Source of the DNA: an uncultured Porphyromonadaceae bacterium
GTDB lineage: Bacteria; Bacteroidota; Bacteroidia; Bacteroidales; Muribaculaceae
Direction: 5' to 3'
Assembly (NCBI GenBank): GCA_900541555.1
Contig: UQKE01000007.1
Coordinates: 3,774-67,773, forward strand
DNA length: 64,000 bases
Position numbers and translations under genes: made by a program. The notes below the pieces were generated by a model. That model was not told where the DNA came from and ran no database searches. It saw only the letters and a program-made list of their open reading frames with translations. Shown here one piece after another: positions 17,184-26,160 of the stretch. The stretch's first letter is position 1. Every line of letters begins with the position of its first letter.

Positions 17184-18169
17184 AACAATATTTTTTTACC
17201 ATCTGAAAAAACGACATAATCCGAACCGCTCTCGCTGCAAAACACAGTTTCCCGACCGTCAAAGCAACCCTTGTATTCAAATTTGCCATGCGAGTCGGCA
17301 ACAGGCGACGCAAACCACGTGTAAATGCCCTTCCATCTTGCCGTTTCCCCTTTTTCCACAATGCGATTGCCAATCAGTTTATGATAAGATTTAGACCATG
17401 AGTTTCCGATGAACACTACGTCGTCGCCATCCACACAACGACGATCGCCCAAGCCGTCGGAACACAAGCACAGCGCAGCATAGCAAACGGGCGCGCGTTC
17501 CACAAACTGGCGGAACTTTGGCGCCGACCGCCGCGTGAAACGATCCACCGCGCCGACCGGAGTCCATTCGCCGTATGCCCCGTTGGGTGTCAGGATTTCC
17601 GTTTCTCCCACCGTCATGGACTGCATTCCGTAATAGCGTTCGACAAACATTGGCTCGTCGTTGGCAAAACGTAAATGGACCTCCACCTGTATGCTGTTCC
17701 GGCACACGACATAATGCACATTTTCTTCACAAAAAAGCGAATCCACGCACTTTGGGTCAAACAATTTGTTTTTCACCGCGATATCGACGCGAGAAGCACG
17801 GACGACAGTGTCGCGAGCCAGAACCTGCCCGTCGCCGCGAATCTCGACGCTTTCAGTGCGGGCTGACGGGGTTTTCCCATCGGCTGCCAAATGATTACCG
17901 CCGGTCCAGCCTTTTCCGCGAATCAGAAAAGGACCGATATTGTCGCTGGTCGCTTCGTTCACCACACACCCATCAAACTCAACTTTGCTAAACGTGTAAA
18001 GATGGTTTGCCATGCAACGCCGAAATTCATAGCGAATCGCATGGCCGCCGTCCAACGAATCGCCCACGACAAGCGTTTCGCCATGCAATGCCACCGTCAT
18101 GCCCGACGCGGCAAATGGCAGCAAAGCAATTGCAACCGCCGCCGACAATATTGCTAATTTCCGATTCAT
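17180..18169 (-). CDS. Secreted protein of unknown function, Cys-rich
   Basis: I do not recognise this family. 329 residues with a signal peptide (MNRKLAILSAAVAIALLPFAASG). The body looks beta-rich, with about a dozen cysteines (for example YAALCLCSDG, LFCEEN, KGCFDG), which suggests disulfides in an exported protein. Motifs such as YYGMQSMTVGE and WKGIYTWFASP, and its position between a DUF4855 protein and the GDPD-EEP enzyme with ATGA overlaps on both sides, suggest a role in the same extracellular or periplasmic breakdown pathway. A carbohydrate-active or binding role is only inferred from context. Confidence 0.8.
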   Translation of the reverse strand: MNRKLAILSAAVAIALLPFAASGMTVALHGETLVVGDSLDGGHAIRYEFRRCMANHLYTFSKVEFDGCVVNEATSDNIGPFLIRGKGWTGGNHLAADGKTPSARTESVEIRGDGQVLARDTVVRASRVDIAVKNKLFDPKCVDSLFCEENVHYVVCRNSIQVEVHLRFANDEPMFVERYYGMQSMTVGETEILTPNGAYGEWTPVGAVDRFTRRSAPKFRQFVERAPVCYAALCLCSDGLGDRRCVDGDDVVFIGNSWSKSYHKLIGNRIVEKGETARWKGIYTWFASPVADSHGKFEYKGCFDGRETVFCSESGSDYVVFSDGKKILL

Positions 18170-19254
18170 GGCAATAAATTCTTATTATGCCGCCGTTCCA
18201 CGATAATTCGAGCCAATTCGTCCATGATACTCTGATTCTCGACACAAGGATTTTCCGCCATGTCGATAAAAGCCTTGCTCCCTGTATAGTAAGCAATAGC
18301 TGAATCGTCGAACACATGCTTCCTGCGAAACGCCTCTATGTAGGCTTTCATTCGTTCGTAAGACGAATCTTCTATGCCAAACAGCGCTTTGCTGTCGCAT
18401 TCAAATTCCATCGCCATTCCCAATTCGAAAGCGATATCGCACGCTTCGTCCAATCGGGAATCGGGTATCGACTTGTCGAAAAAATGATTCGGTTGATGAT
18501 AGGCTATGTCGAAGCCCAGTTCCCGCCACCGGTCATATCCGCGCGCCTTGAAATAAGGAATCCAAACAAAATCCAATCCTTTTTCATGCACCAAAGGCGA
18601 CACGTATTTGACCAATTCCTTCGTATGGCAAATGTCCTCATCAACCCAATACAATCCCGCCAATTCCAAATTTTCATACCCTTCGCTTTGAAACCTGCCG
18701 ACCAATTGATCGATAAACCACGACACTGCGAGTGTCTGATCCGCATAATTGTTGAAATCGAGTTTGCGGCCATCCAATTCGCCCCAATCTGTATGGCCCG
18801 TTATTGGCGTTGGAATGGATAAAACCACCTTGTGTTTGAAGCTCGGCGCTCCAAGTTCAGCCTTCTGACGTTCTATGCAACTGTTTAAAGCATCCAACGA
18901 TTTGCCTTTCTCAAACAGCCGCCCAAGATACCATTCCCATTCCGTCTTTCCGGCATTGCGAGCACCATAGACAGGTATGAAAGTATTGCCTTTCCCGTCG
19001 TTGAAGTCCAAGAACAAGAATCCGTCGAACAACCACTCGCGCTTTCCGTCGGCAAAACGGTGCGTCACGTAAGGCACAAACTGATCTTCTGTCCAATCGA
19101 TGCGCTTTGCTCCGCCTTGATAGATCAAGACAAGATCGCGAATTTCGCTTTTTGCATACCCTTCCCCGTTTTGAGCGAAAGCAACGCCATCGATCGACAT
19201 CAAAATTGTCGCAACCGCGACACATGCTGCTATTTTAAACCATTTCTTCATCAC
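18166..19254 (-). CDS. DUF4855 secreted protein, putative TIM-barrel glycan-acting enzyme
   Basis: 362 residues with a signal peptide (cut near FAQNGEGY). It has segments I recall from DUF4855: RDLVLIYQGG, DWTEDQFVPYVTHR, WLFDGFLFLDFNDGKG, EWEWYLGRLFEKGKSLDALN, VVLSIPTPITGHTDWGELDG and AGLYWVDEDICHT. The family is uncharacterised as far as I know, is often encoded near carbohydrate loci, and looks barrel-like with conserved acidic residues (WVDED, MEFECDSKAL) that could be catalytic. Overlaps the next gene by ATGA and follows the GH3 gene by 18 nt, so it belongs to that operon. Confidence 0.82.
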   Translation of the reverse strand: MMKKWFKIAACVAVATILMSIDGVAFAQNGEGYAKSEIRDLVLIYQGGAKRIDWTEDQFVPYVTHRFADGKREWLFDGFLFLDFNDGKGNTFIPVYGARNAGKTEWEWYLGRLFEKGKSLDALNSCIERQKAELGAPSFKHKVVLSIPTPITGHTDWGELDGRKLDFNNYADQTLAVSWFIDQLVGRFQSEGYENLELAGLYWVDEDICHTKELVKYVSPLVHEKGLDFVWIPYFKARGYDRWRELGFDIAYHQPNHFFDKSIPDSRLDEACDIAFELGMAMEFECDSKALFGIEDSSYERMKAYIEAFRRKHVFDDSAIAYYTGSKAFIDMAENPCVENQSIMDELARIIVERRHNKNLLP

Positions 19255-19272
19255 CGATATATTTCAAATCCA

Positions 19273-22200
19273 TTACTCAATTTCTTCCAAAACACCCATC
19301 AATGCATCCACATACGTGCAAAATCCAACGTCCGTGAAATGAATGCCGTCAGAACTCCCGTCGCCATCGGAAGGCAACAATGCTTCGCTTTCCACATAAT
19401 ACAATTTATCCATACCCAACGACTTCAATTTTTCGTACATTCGCCGTATTGCCGCATTCTTGCCATTTATCTCAGCTGCCGTCTTTTTGTCAAGAATGGC
19501 ATGGGAAAATTGCGGATCTTCCACAAATATCAAAGGCGTGTCGGGATGCGCCTTTCGCAAAATATCAACAAATTTTTCCGTCTTCTCGTTGATTTCCGGC
19601 ACAGTCGCATTCGGCACAAAATCCAGCACATAAGCGCAAGCATCGACATTGGCCATCATTTCGGCTATTTCATAATCAATATGCGCGTTTGCGCTAAATC
19701 CCAAATTAATGACTTCGCGGTTTAACCGCCGTTGCAATTGGTTGGACGCAGCCATTCCCGGACGCGATGCTGTCGCGCCATGCGCGATACTGCTGCCATA
19801 AATCACAAGAGGCTTGTCGCGCCGTGGCGAATCGACCGCCGGATTGGCGATTTCGCAGCCGGCTTCAATTCCGATTTCAAGTGTTTTCACGCCGTCATAG
19901 AGCGGCAAATGAAGCATGTATTCCCGCATTTCAGGCTCCATGTTGGCAACGGCAAGCCACTCCGTAGGCTCGCCCATCGGACGCCCGCACGCCAAAAAAC
20001 GCCACGTCCCGTCGTCTTGCAGCACATACAAGTCCAGACCCCTCACGGCAAGCGCCGCCATGTGGGTCATGTCGTTTTTAAACAAACTTTCCCAACGCAG
20101 TCCGATTTTCGGCGAGTTTGTGCGAAATCGCACGGAAATGCCGGCCGAATGTTGGCCAAGTTTCCAAAGCGCGTCGCGTGTCACATCCTTGCGAAATTCC
20201 GGCACGCGCGAAAACAAAGGCAACGAATCGGGATAGGCCCGCCCCAAGATTTTGAACTTTCGGGCATCATGATAAACCAAGTCTTTCGGTTGCTCGTCGA
20301 GCCTCATCACATTGACTGGCTCTACCGGCGCCAATATATTTTCCACTTTCCATGTTTTCGTTTCGGGCAAATCAAAACCGATTGTCAAAATCGTATCGAC
20401 AGACGATTTCCCTATACGCGCCACATAAGTTCCTTTATCGGCGACCCATCGCGAATGCGAATCGTCGAACGAAGCCAAATCGTAATCGGCAAATGCCAAT
20501 TCCACCCTTTCGCTCTCTCCGGATGCCAACAAGCGTGTCTTTCCAAACGCCTTCAATTCAGAGGCCGGTTTCACAAGCGCGCCTTCGGGAGCACTCACAT
20601 ACAATTGCACCACCTCTTTGCCTGCCGTTTTCCCGACATTTTTCACGACCACCGACATTTTCCAGCCATCCTTTTTCCTTTCGATTTTTGGTTTCGAATA
20701 TTCAAATTCCGTATAGCTAAGCCCAAACCCGAATGGATAGGACACTTGTTTTCTTGCCGTATCGAAATATCTGTAACCCACCCAAATATCTTCTTCATAA
20801 TTCGTGTAATCAAAATTTCGCCCCGCCGTCTGCCCCAGATAAGGATAATTTTTGGACGAGGGGATGTCGGCATATTCAATCGGGAAAGTCATCGGCAACC
20901 GTCCCGACGGATTCACGCGGCCGGAAAGCACATCTGCCACCGCGCCGCCGCATTCTTGGCCGGGAAACCATGCCAATAAAATTGCATCGGGAAGATGCCG
21001 CCACGATTCCATTTCCATCATGCCGCAAACATTCATTACCACTATCATCGGCTTGCCTTTCTGCCTGCATGCTTCCGATACCGACTCCAACATGGCACGC
21101 TCCTCTTTGCTCAAATTGAAATCATTCTCCAATGCACGGTCGGATGTTTCCCCCGAGCCTCTGCCAATCACGACGACTGCCACATCGCTCCGAGAAATTT
21201 CTTGGCCGACCAAATCGACACGCCCCGACAAATCCATCTCCGGAAGCACCGTGCGATGGTAGGACACTTTTTGCCAATCGGGACAATCCGGATACTTGTC
21301 GAGCATGTCGCTTTTGAAAACAACATATTTCTCATAAAGCCCCGCCAACCGTTCGTTTAATTCATATCCGGCTTGCTCCAAGCCTGCCGATATGTTTTCC
21401 ACATAAGCTTTATTCACATTCGAAGAGCCCGTGCCTCCGGCAATCGACTTATAAGCGGATGCACCGAAAAGAGCGATTTTTGCACCACTTTTCAGTGGCA
21501 AAACCGCATTGTCGTTTTTCAGCAACACCATTCCTTCCGAAGCAATGCGCCGAGACGCTTCCGCATGTGCCGCCAAATCGGGAACGGCATACTCCCATCC
21601 TTTTGCCGAAATTGATTTGGACGCCACTCCCAAAACGTCTTTCACGCAAGCATCAAGCGTCGATTCCGAGACTTGTCCCGAACGGACGGCTTCGATAATT
21701 TCTTCCACAATCTCTTCTTCGCCGGGCATCATCAACGCGCAACGGGCGTTGAGCAAATCGGCTGTCGGGCGACGCACGGTCCAATCCGTCACGACAAGCC
21801 CGTCAAAGCCCCACTCGTTGCGAAGCAAATCGAGCATCAATTCCTGATTTGTCTGCGTAAACTCGCCGGCTATTTTATTGTATGAACCCATCACGGTCCA
21901 CGGATGCGCTTCTTTCACGCAAATTTCAAAACCGCGAAGATAAATTTCGCGAAGTGCGCGTTGAGTCATGCGCGCGTCGTTGTATTTCTTGCCTGTCTGC
22001 TGGTTGTTTGCCACAAAATGCTTCAAACTTGTCCCAATTCCCTTTTCCTGTATGCCTTGAATCAAAGAGGCTGCCATTTTTCCCGTCAACAACGGATCTT
22101 CCGAATAGTATTCAAAATTTCTGCCGCACAATGGATTCCGCATGATGTTTATCCCCGGCGTCAGCACGACATCCACGCCATAGGAACGCGCTTCGTCGCC

Positions 22201-22632
22201 CATAATTTCGCCTTGCAATCGAGCAGCGTCCCGATCCCATGTGGCTGCAAGCGCCGTCGTCGACGGAAAACATGTGCAAAATGCAGTGCGTGCAGACAGC
22301 GTTTCTCCGCCACCGGAACGAACAACCGGAATCCCCAGCGAGTCATATTCGATTTTCACGCCCGACTCCACCGGATCGATGCGAACGCCCACAGGTCCGT
22401 CGGCCAAATTAATCGAAGGGATTCCCAACTCGTCTATCGGATACGTCCATCCCGCAGCTCCCGCCGTGCGATGGCTCAATCCCTCATTGCTTCCTGCTGT
22501 CCCGACAAGCATGCGCGCTTTCTGTTCGAGCGTCATGCGCCCGATTATTTCTTCTATGTCTTTTTCGGCAATCGTCTGCGCAGATAAATTCGCCGCAAAC
22601 AGCAAAACGACAATCGACAATACTTTTCTCAT
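19273..22632 (-). CDS. GH3 glycosidase fused to GxDLY-SGNH esterase-like domain
   Basis: 1119 residues from the ATG at 22632, which begins a signal peptide (MRKVLSIVVLLFAANLSAQ); an ATG at 22659 lies on the -7 element and is rejected. Order of domains: GH3 N-domain with nucleophile Asp in FDGLVVTDW, GH3 C-domain (GMVLLKNDNAVLPL), fibronectin-III-like domain (FGFGLSYTEFEYSKP, then VVKNVGKTAGKEVVQLYV), a GxDLY-like beta domain (AVRGLDLYVLQDDGTW), and a C-terminal SGNH hydrolase with Ser in IYGSSIAHGA and Asp/His in SDGIHFTDVGF. GH3 enzymes of this layout are usually exo-beta-glucosidases or xylosidases. The esterase half could remove acyl groups from the same substrate. Leads a second PUL transcription unit with its own promoter. 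Confidence 0.92.
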   Translation of the reverse strand: MRKVLSIVVLLFAANLSAQTIAEKDIEEIIGRMTLEQKARMLVGTAGSNEGLSHRTAGAAGWTYPIDELGIPSINLADGPVGVRIDPVESGVKIEYDSLGIPVVRSGGGETLSARTAFCTCFPSTTALAATWDRDAARLQGEIMGDEARSYGVDVVLTPGINIMRNPLCGRNFEYYSEDPLLTGKMAASLIQGIQEKGIGTSLKHFVANNQQTGKKYNDARMTQRALREIYLRGFEICVKEAHPWTVMGSYNKIAGEFTQTNQELMLDLLRNEWGFDGLVVTDWTVRRPTADLLNARCALMMPGEEEIVEEIIEAVRSGQVSESTLDACVKDVLGVASKSISAKGWEYAVPDLAAHAEASRRIASEGMVLLKNDNAVLPLKSGAKIALFGASAYKSIAGGTGSSNVNKAYVENISAGLEQAGYELNERLAGLYEKYVVFKSDMLDKYPDCPDWQKVSYHRTVLPEMDLSGRVDLVGQEISRSDVAVVVIGRGSGETSDRALENDFNLSKEERAMLESVSEACRQKGKPMIVVMNVCGMMEMESWRHLPDAILLAWFPGQECGGAVADVLSGRVNPSGRLPMTFPIEYADIPSSKNYPYLGQTAGRNFDYTNYEEDIWVGYRYFDTARKQVSYPFGFGLSYTEFEYSKPKIERKKDGWKMSVVVKNVGKTAGKEVVQLYVSAPEGALVKPASELKAFGKTRLLASGESERVELAFADYDLASFDDSHSRWVADKGTYVARIGKSSVDTILTIGFDLPETKTWKVENILAPVEPVNVMRLDEQPKDLVYHDARKFKILGRAYPDSLPLFSRVPEFRKDVTRDALWKLGQHSAGISVRFRTNSPKIGLRWESLFKNDMTHMAALAVRGLDLYVLQDDGTWRFLACGRPMGEPTEWLAVANMEPEMREYMLHLPLYDGVKTLEIGIEAGCEIANPAVDSPRRDKPLVIYGSSIAHGATASRPGMAASNQLQRRLNREVINLGFSANAHIDYEIAEMMANVDACAYVLDFVPNATVPEINEKTEKFVDILRKAHPDTPLIFVEDPQFSHAILDKKTAAEINGKNAAIRRMYEKLKSLGMDKLYYVESEALLPSDGDGSSDGIHFTDVGFCTYVDALMGVLEEIE

Positions 22633-22658
22633 CTTGGCATTATGTTTAGTTCGTTCCA

Positions 22659-22666
22659 CAAAATTA
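22659..22666 (-). promoter_or_regulatory. -7 element of the GH3 operon
   Basis: TAATTTTG on the minus strand, 26 nt before the GH3 start, matching TAnnTTTG. It lies just downstream of a strong terminator, which argues that the four genes from GH3 to GDPD-EEP form their own unit. Confidence 0.6.
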
Positions 22667-22712
22667 CATCATTGCAAGTTCTTTCAGCTTCTTTTCGGCA
22701 AAAAGGCGTAAT

Positions 22713-22757
22713 GAAAAAAAACGGGAGACGCCGTCCCCTGTGACGTTCGTCCCCCGT
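22713..22757 (-). terminator. Rho-independent terminator ending the SusC/SusD transcript
   Basis: On the minus strand ACGGGGGACG pairs with CGTCTCCCGT (9 of 10 positions, one G-T wobble) around a 17-nt loop and is followed by TTTTTTTT. It lies 20 nt after the stop codon of the T9SS cargo gene. Confidence 0.85.
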
Positions 22758-22776
22758 CATTCTATTTCAAAAAATA

Positions 22777-24087
22777 TTATCTTACGATAACTTTCGAAAC
22801 TGCGCCGTCTACATTCACAATATAAACGCCTGCGCCACATTCAACCTCAACTTCGTTTTGGCTGATCAATGCGCCGGATACGGAATAAACAGCGATGTTT
22901 TGCGCTTCGCCTTCCACGCGAATCACGCCCTGTCCGGCTACGACTTTCGCTTTCGGAGCTTCAGCCACGCCTTCTACGCCGGCATTCGGATCAGTGAACG
23001 TGTATTTCGCAATCCAGCCTTGTCCGGCAGTTTCAGCGGGGAAGTATTGATACAACTCTACCGTATTTGCAGAAGCAACAACCGGAGTAATCCAGTTTGC
23101 ACCTGCCGTTTGAGCCACGATGTCGCCTTCTCCATGATCTGCAGCCGACCAAATGGCAACCTTCTCTCCTGTCGAAACCTTCACGATGGCAAAACTTGAA
23201 ACACGTTCTTTGTCCGTTTTAGATTGAATCATGGCCACGACATATTTTTCTCCGCCCAATTCAAACAACGTGTTTCCAACCACATGGCAACTGAATGCCG
23301 GATCGTACGACCATATGCTTTGTGCTGTCGTGTAGTCGTTTTTATTGTTTGCAACAGGGTTGCCGGTTTCATCGGTCGTGATTTCAACGCCTTTCATGCC
23401 GATATAACGGCTGTCGAAGCAGTATTCTTCACCAAATTTGAAGGCTACCGTTTGGGTAAGCATGCTGATACCCGAACCTTGCTCTTGGAAAGATTCAACC
23501 GGATTGACAAAGCAATTGTCCATCATGACAGCTTGCGAATTGTCGTCGTCTTGCGCACCATTCTTCACCGGAAGGATGTTCAAATATTTGCGACGGTTCA
23601 CAACCCAGCACAATTCACCGCCTTCTTCGCTCATCACATCGCCTTGCACATGGCCGAAATAGTCGCAACGCATGTCGCTCGACAAAGAAGCGGGCGGCGG
23701 GCATACCAAATAAATATCAATGTCGGAAGCAGGAGCTTCGCCACCGGCATAAATGCGAATCGGGCGCGTAGTGCCGGATTCTTTTCCCCAATCAAATTCC
23801 GTAACGTTCGTCACGATGATGTTGCCGGCATCGTCGGCGCAAACACCGGTACTTTTGTCCGTAGAAGGAAGCGTTCCTACCATTCCCGTCTGATCCCAAA
23901 CTTCGATTTGGCCTGCCGGACGGTTTTGGATGTAGAATTTCCCGTTAGCATAGCAGCCTTGACGTGCGTCGGCACCGGCAGCAGTCGTGTTTGTTTTCCA
24001 ATCGCGCACCAATGTGTAACCTTGCGCGCTTGCCACATTCGCCAATCCAAGCGAAAGCGCGAATGCAAAGAGTAAATGTTTTTTCAT
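22777..24087 (-). CDS. Secreted PUL protein with T9SS sorting tail
   Basis: 436 residues, signal peptide MKKHLLFAFALSLGLANVASA. The last 60 or so residues form a typical T9SS type A sorting domain (IRVEGEAQNIAVYSVSGALI, then GAGVYIVNVDGAVSKVIVR), so the protein is probably carried across the outer membrane and released or anchored. The central part (ARQGCYANGKFYIQNRPAG, GVCADDAGNIIVTNVTEFDWG, YEVVAMIQSK-like strands) resembles beta-propeller repeats, but no catalytic family is recognised. In the operon it follows the DUF6259-like gene and may bind or present the glycan at the surface. Confidence 0.82.
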   Translation of the reverse strand: MKKHLLFAFALSLGLANVASAQGYTLVRDWKTNTTAAGADARQGCYANGKFYIQNRPAGQIEVWDQTGMVGTLPSTDKSTGVCADDAGNIIVTNVTEFDWGKESGTTRPIRIYAGGEAPASDIDIYLVCPPPASLSSDMRCDYFGHVQGDVMSEEGGELCWVVNRRKYLNILPVKNGAQDDDNSQAVMMDNCFVNPVESFQEQGSGISMLTQTVAFKFGEEYCFDSRYIGMKGVEITTDETGNPVANNKNDYTTAQSIWSYDPAFSCHVVGNTLFELGGEKYVVAMIQSKTDKERVSSFAIVKVSTGEKVAIWSAADHGEGDIVAQTAGANWITPVVASANTVELYQYFPAETAGQGWIAKYTFTDPNAGVEGVAEAPKAKVVAGQGVIRVEGEAQNIAVYSVSGALISQNEVEVECGAGVYIVNVDGAVSKVIVR

Positions 24088-24132
24088 TTTGCAAAAAGTT
24101 AGGTTTATAAAATAGTTGTTATTATAGGTTTG

Positions 24133-26160
24133 TTAATTTTTCAAATCTATTCGTTTTCCGGAAATCGGGTCCAATTTGATTTTCTCCCCCGTCGGCAACG
24201 TCACTTCGTGCGGACGGCTGTCGCTATTGACCACGTACATTACCCGTCGTCCGTCCGGTGCCTGCCATTCCGCGCCTTTCACCATATAATCGCGCCCGAA
24301 TGTCGGGACATCGACAATGGGATTGTCGCCTTCCGGTATGAATTCACGCAGATACCGCCCGCCGATGAACACATCGTGCTGGCCTCGGCGCAATTCTGTC
24401 AGGTTACGCAAAAATTGCGCTTCATATTCCGATTTTTCATCGACCCACAACAAGCGAGGATCCACCCATCCCAATTGCGACCCATAAAGGAAGCACTGCA
24501 TGTTCTGATAGCGGAATTCGCCTTGCCGAACGTCGGTGTACGGCGTGTAGGTATAGGCACACGTCAACACGCGATCCGAATATATCAACGGATAGAGCGG
24601 AACAATGCGGCATTCCGGACTATGAGGCGTGTTGACAGTCAGCAATATGTCGAAACTCGGGATGTAGCATTCAGCATTTTCTTCGGAAAACACGACATTT
24701 CCCGGCTTCAAATGGTCGCGCCGCAATTCTGCCATCATGTCGCGATAAGAATGATACCAAAATTCGCCGCCGCCTGCCGGATGCGGATGATTGGGCGCAT
24801 AGCACGGATAAGGCGCTGCCGCCGCTATCTGGTCGATATAAAGCCCGTTGGTATGCAATTCGTTTTGGATTCTGTCGGCAAGTTCCAATATGACATTTTT
24901 CCAAATCGGAGAAGAGGGGCAAGTCACCGTATTCGGCACTATCGACGTAGGATAAATTTCCGTGTACAACGTCCCGTCGAGGCGACGGCAGGAAGCGTCC
25001 TTGCCATTGCGGTCAACGTAGCTTTCCGTTCCGGGATCCCAAAGGCGGCCGTTGATATAAGGCATCACTTGGCAATTTCTCGATTGCACTTGGCGGATAA
25101 TCGGTTCAAACTCAGGTTGTGCAGGAAAATAATCCGGATAATGGGAATCATAAGCATGATGATGCCAAAAATACCAATGGAAACAGATATTTTCTCCAAA
25201 ATAGTCGATTGCCTTATTGACTGCCGTCACAGTCGTGTCGCCAAGATACTTGGCCCGCATCCAAAGATCTTTTTCCACCATCCATTCCGGAATGTCGCGC
25301 TCTTCGAGGGTTTTGCATCCCCACGATGTAGACAAGGCAAAGGGGCGATACCATGTCAATGCCGCTTCGCTCCAACCCTTCGGGTGAAGCCCTGTCACGA
25401 CTGTCCACGGCACTTCAAAGCGGCAGTTCTTTGTCCAGCCGTAAGATGCCGTCACTTCTGTCGAAAACACTACTGCGCCGCCCGTTTCACGAGCTCGCAT
25501 CATCTTTCCGCAAGCATTGTAATCTTCCGGCGAATAATAAAAAGCGCCTTTGTCCCAATCGAGCATCATCATTTGCATCGACGCGCTCCAAGAAGGATAA
25601 TTCGCCTCATAATTTCCGGACTTTTTCAATTGATATTCATTGCCCCAGCCACCGGGAGTGATGACACGCGCCGAGTCGGGGGCAGCAACTGCAATGTTTG
25701 GAAATTTAAAGGCCGTCACAACCCACCCATCCGGCACAGAAGCCGACAAATTCCATTGAATAAGGTCGGCATCGTCTGCGACGGTCACACGCATTTCCAC
25801 AAGATAAGGATTGCCATCATAGCGCAATCGCTGATTCCACCGGAAAACAAGCGTTTTCGACGTGTCGGTCGACTCCTCGGAGCAACCTTCGTAAACGGCA
25901 TAGCGCGGATCGATTTCCGGAGTTTCGCCTTGCGCGCCCTTGTAAGTCAGGCTCCAAGGCGTTTGATTCCGCCCTTTCGACACCAATTCTTCTCCCGACA
26001 ATTTCAAGGAAAGAATATCAAACACTTTCCCATTGGAAAACGTCACTGCTACTTTGCCATTGTCGAGGCCGACGCCGGCCGCATCTTTCACAATCCGCGT
26101 TTCCGCATGCGAAAACGACAACGCGCCGACTGCAAATAATATGATTAAGCTATTGCGCAT
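24133..26160 (-). CDS. DUF6259-like secreted putative glycoside hydrolase
   Basis: 675 residues with a signal peptide (MRNSLIILFAVGALSFSHA). An N-terminal beta-sandwich (to about 270) precedes a barrel-like region with HWYFWHHHAYDSHYPDYFP, MPYINGRLWDPG, TNGLYIDQIAAAAPYPCY and VFSEENAECYIPSFD. Acidic residues in LYIDQIAA and FSEENAE sit where nucleophile and acid/base occur in many glycoside hydrolases. A C-terminal beta domain ends in VYVVNSDSRPHEVTLPTGEK-like sequence. I associate this layout with DUF6259; the family assignment is from memory and the activity is not known. Its position between SusD and a T9SS cargo gene makes a main-chain glycan-degrading role plausible. It overlaps the susD-like gene by 11 nt. 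Confidence 0.75.
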   Translation of the reverse strand: MRNSLIILFAVGALSFSHAETRIVKDAAGVGLDNGKVAVTFSNGKVFDILSLKLSGEELVSKGRNQTPWSLTYKGAQGETPEIDPRYAVYEGCSEESTDTSKTLVFRWNQRLRYDGNPYLVEMRVTVADDADLIQWNLSASVPDGWVVTAFKFPNIAVAAPDSARVITPGGWGNEYQLKKSGNYEANYPSWSASMQMMMLDWDKGAFYYSPEDYNACGKMMRARETGGAVVFSTEVTASYGWTKNCRFEVPWTVVTGLHPKGWSEAALTWYRPFALSTSWGCKTLEERDIPEWMVEKDLWMRAKYLGDTTVTAVNKAIDYFGENICFHWYFWHHHAYDSHYPDYFPAQPEFEPIIRQVQSRNCQVMPYINGRLWDPGTESYVDRNGKDASCRRLDGTLYTEIYPTSIVPNTVTCPSSPIWKNVILELADRIQNELHTNGLYIDQIAAAAPYPCYAPNHPHPAGGGEFWYHSYRDMMAELRRDHLKPGNVVFSEENAECYIPSFDILLTVNTPHSPECRIVPLYPLIYSDRVLTCAYTYTPYTDVRQGEFRYQNMQCFLYGSQLGWVDPRLLWVDEKSEYEAQFLRNLTELRRGQHDVFIGGRYLREFIPEGDNPIVDVPTFGRDYMVKGAEWQAPDGRRVMYVVNSDSRPHEVTLPTGEKIKLDPISGKRIDLKN

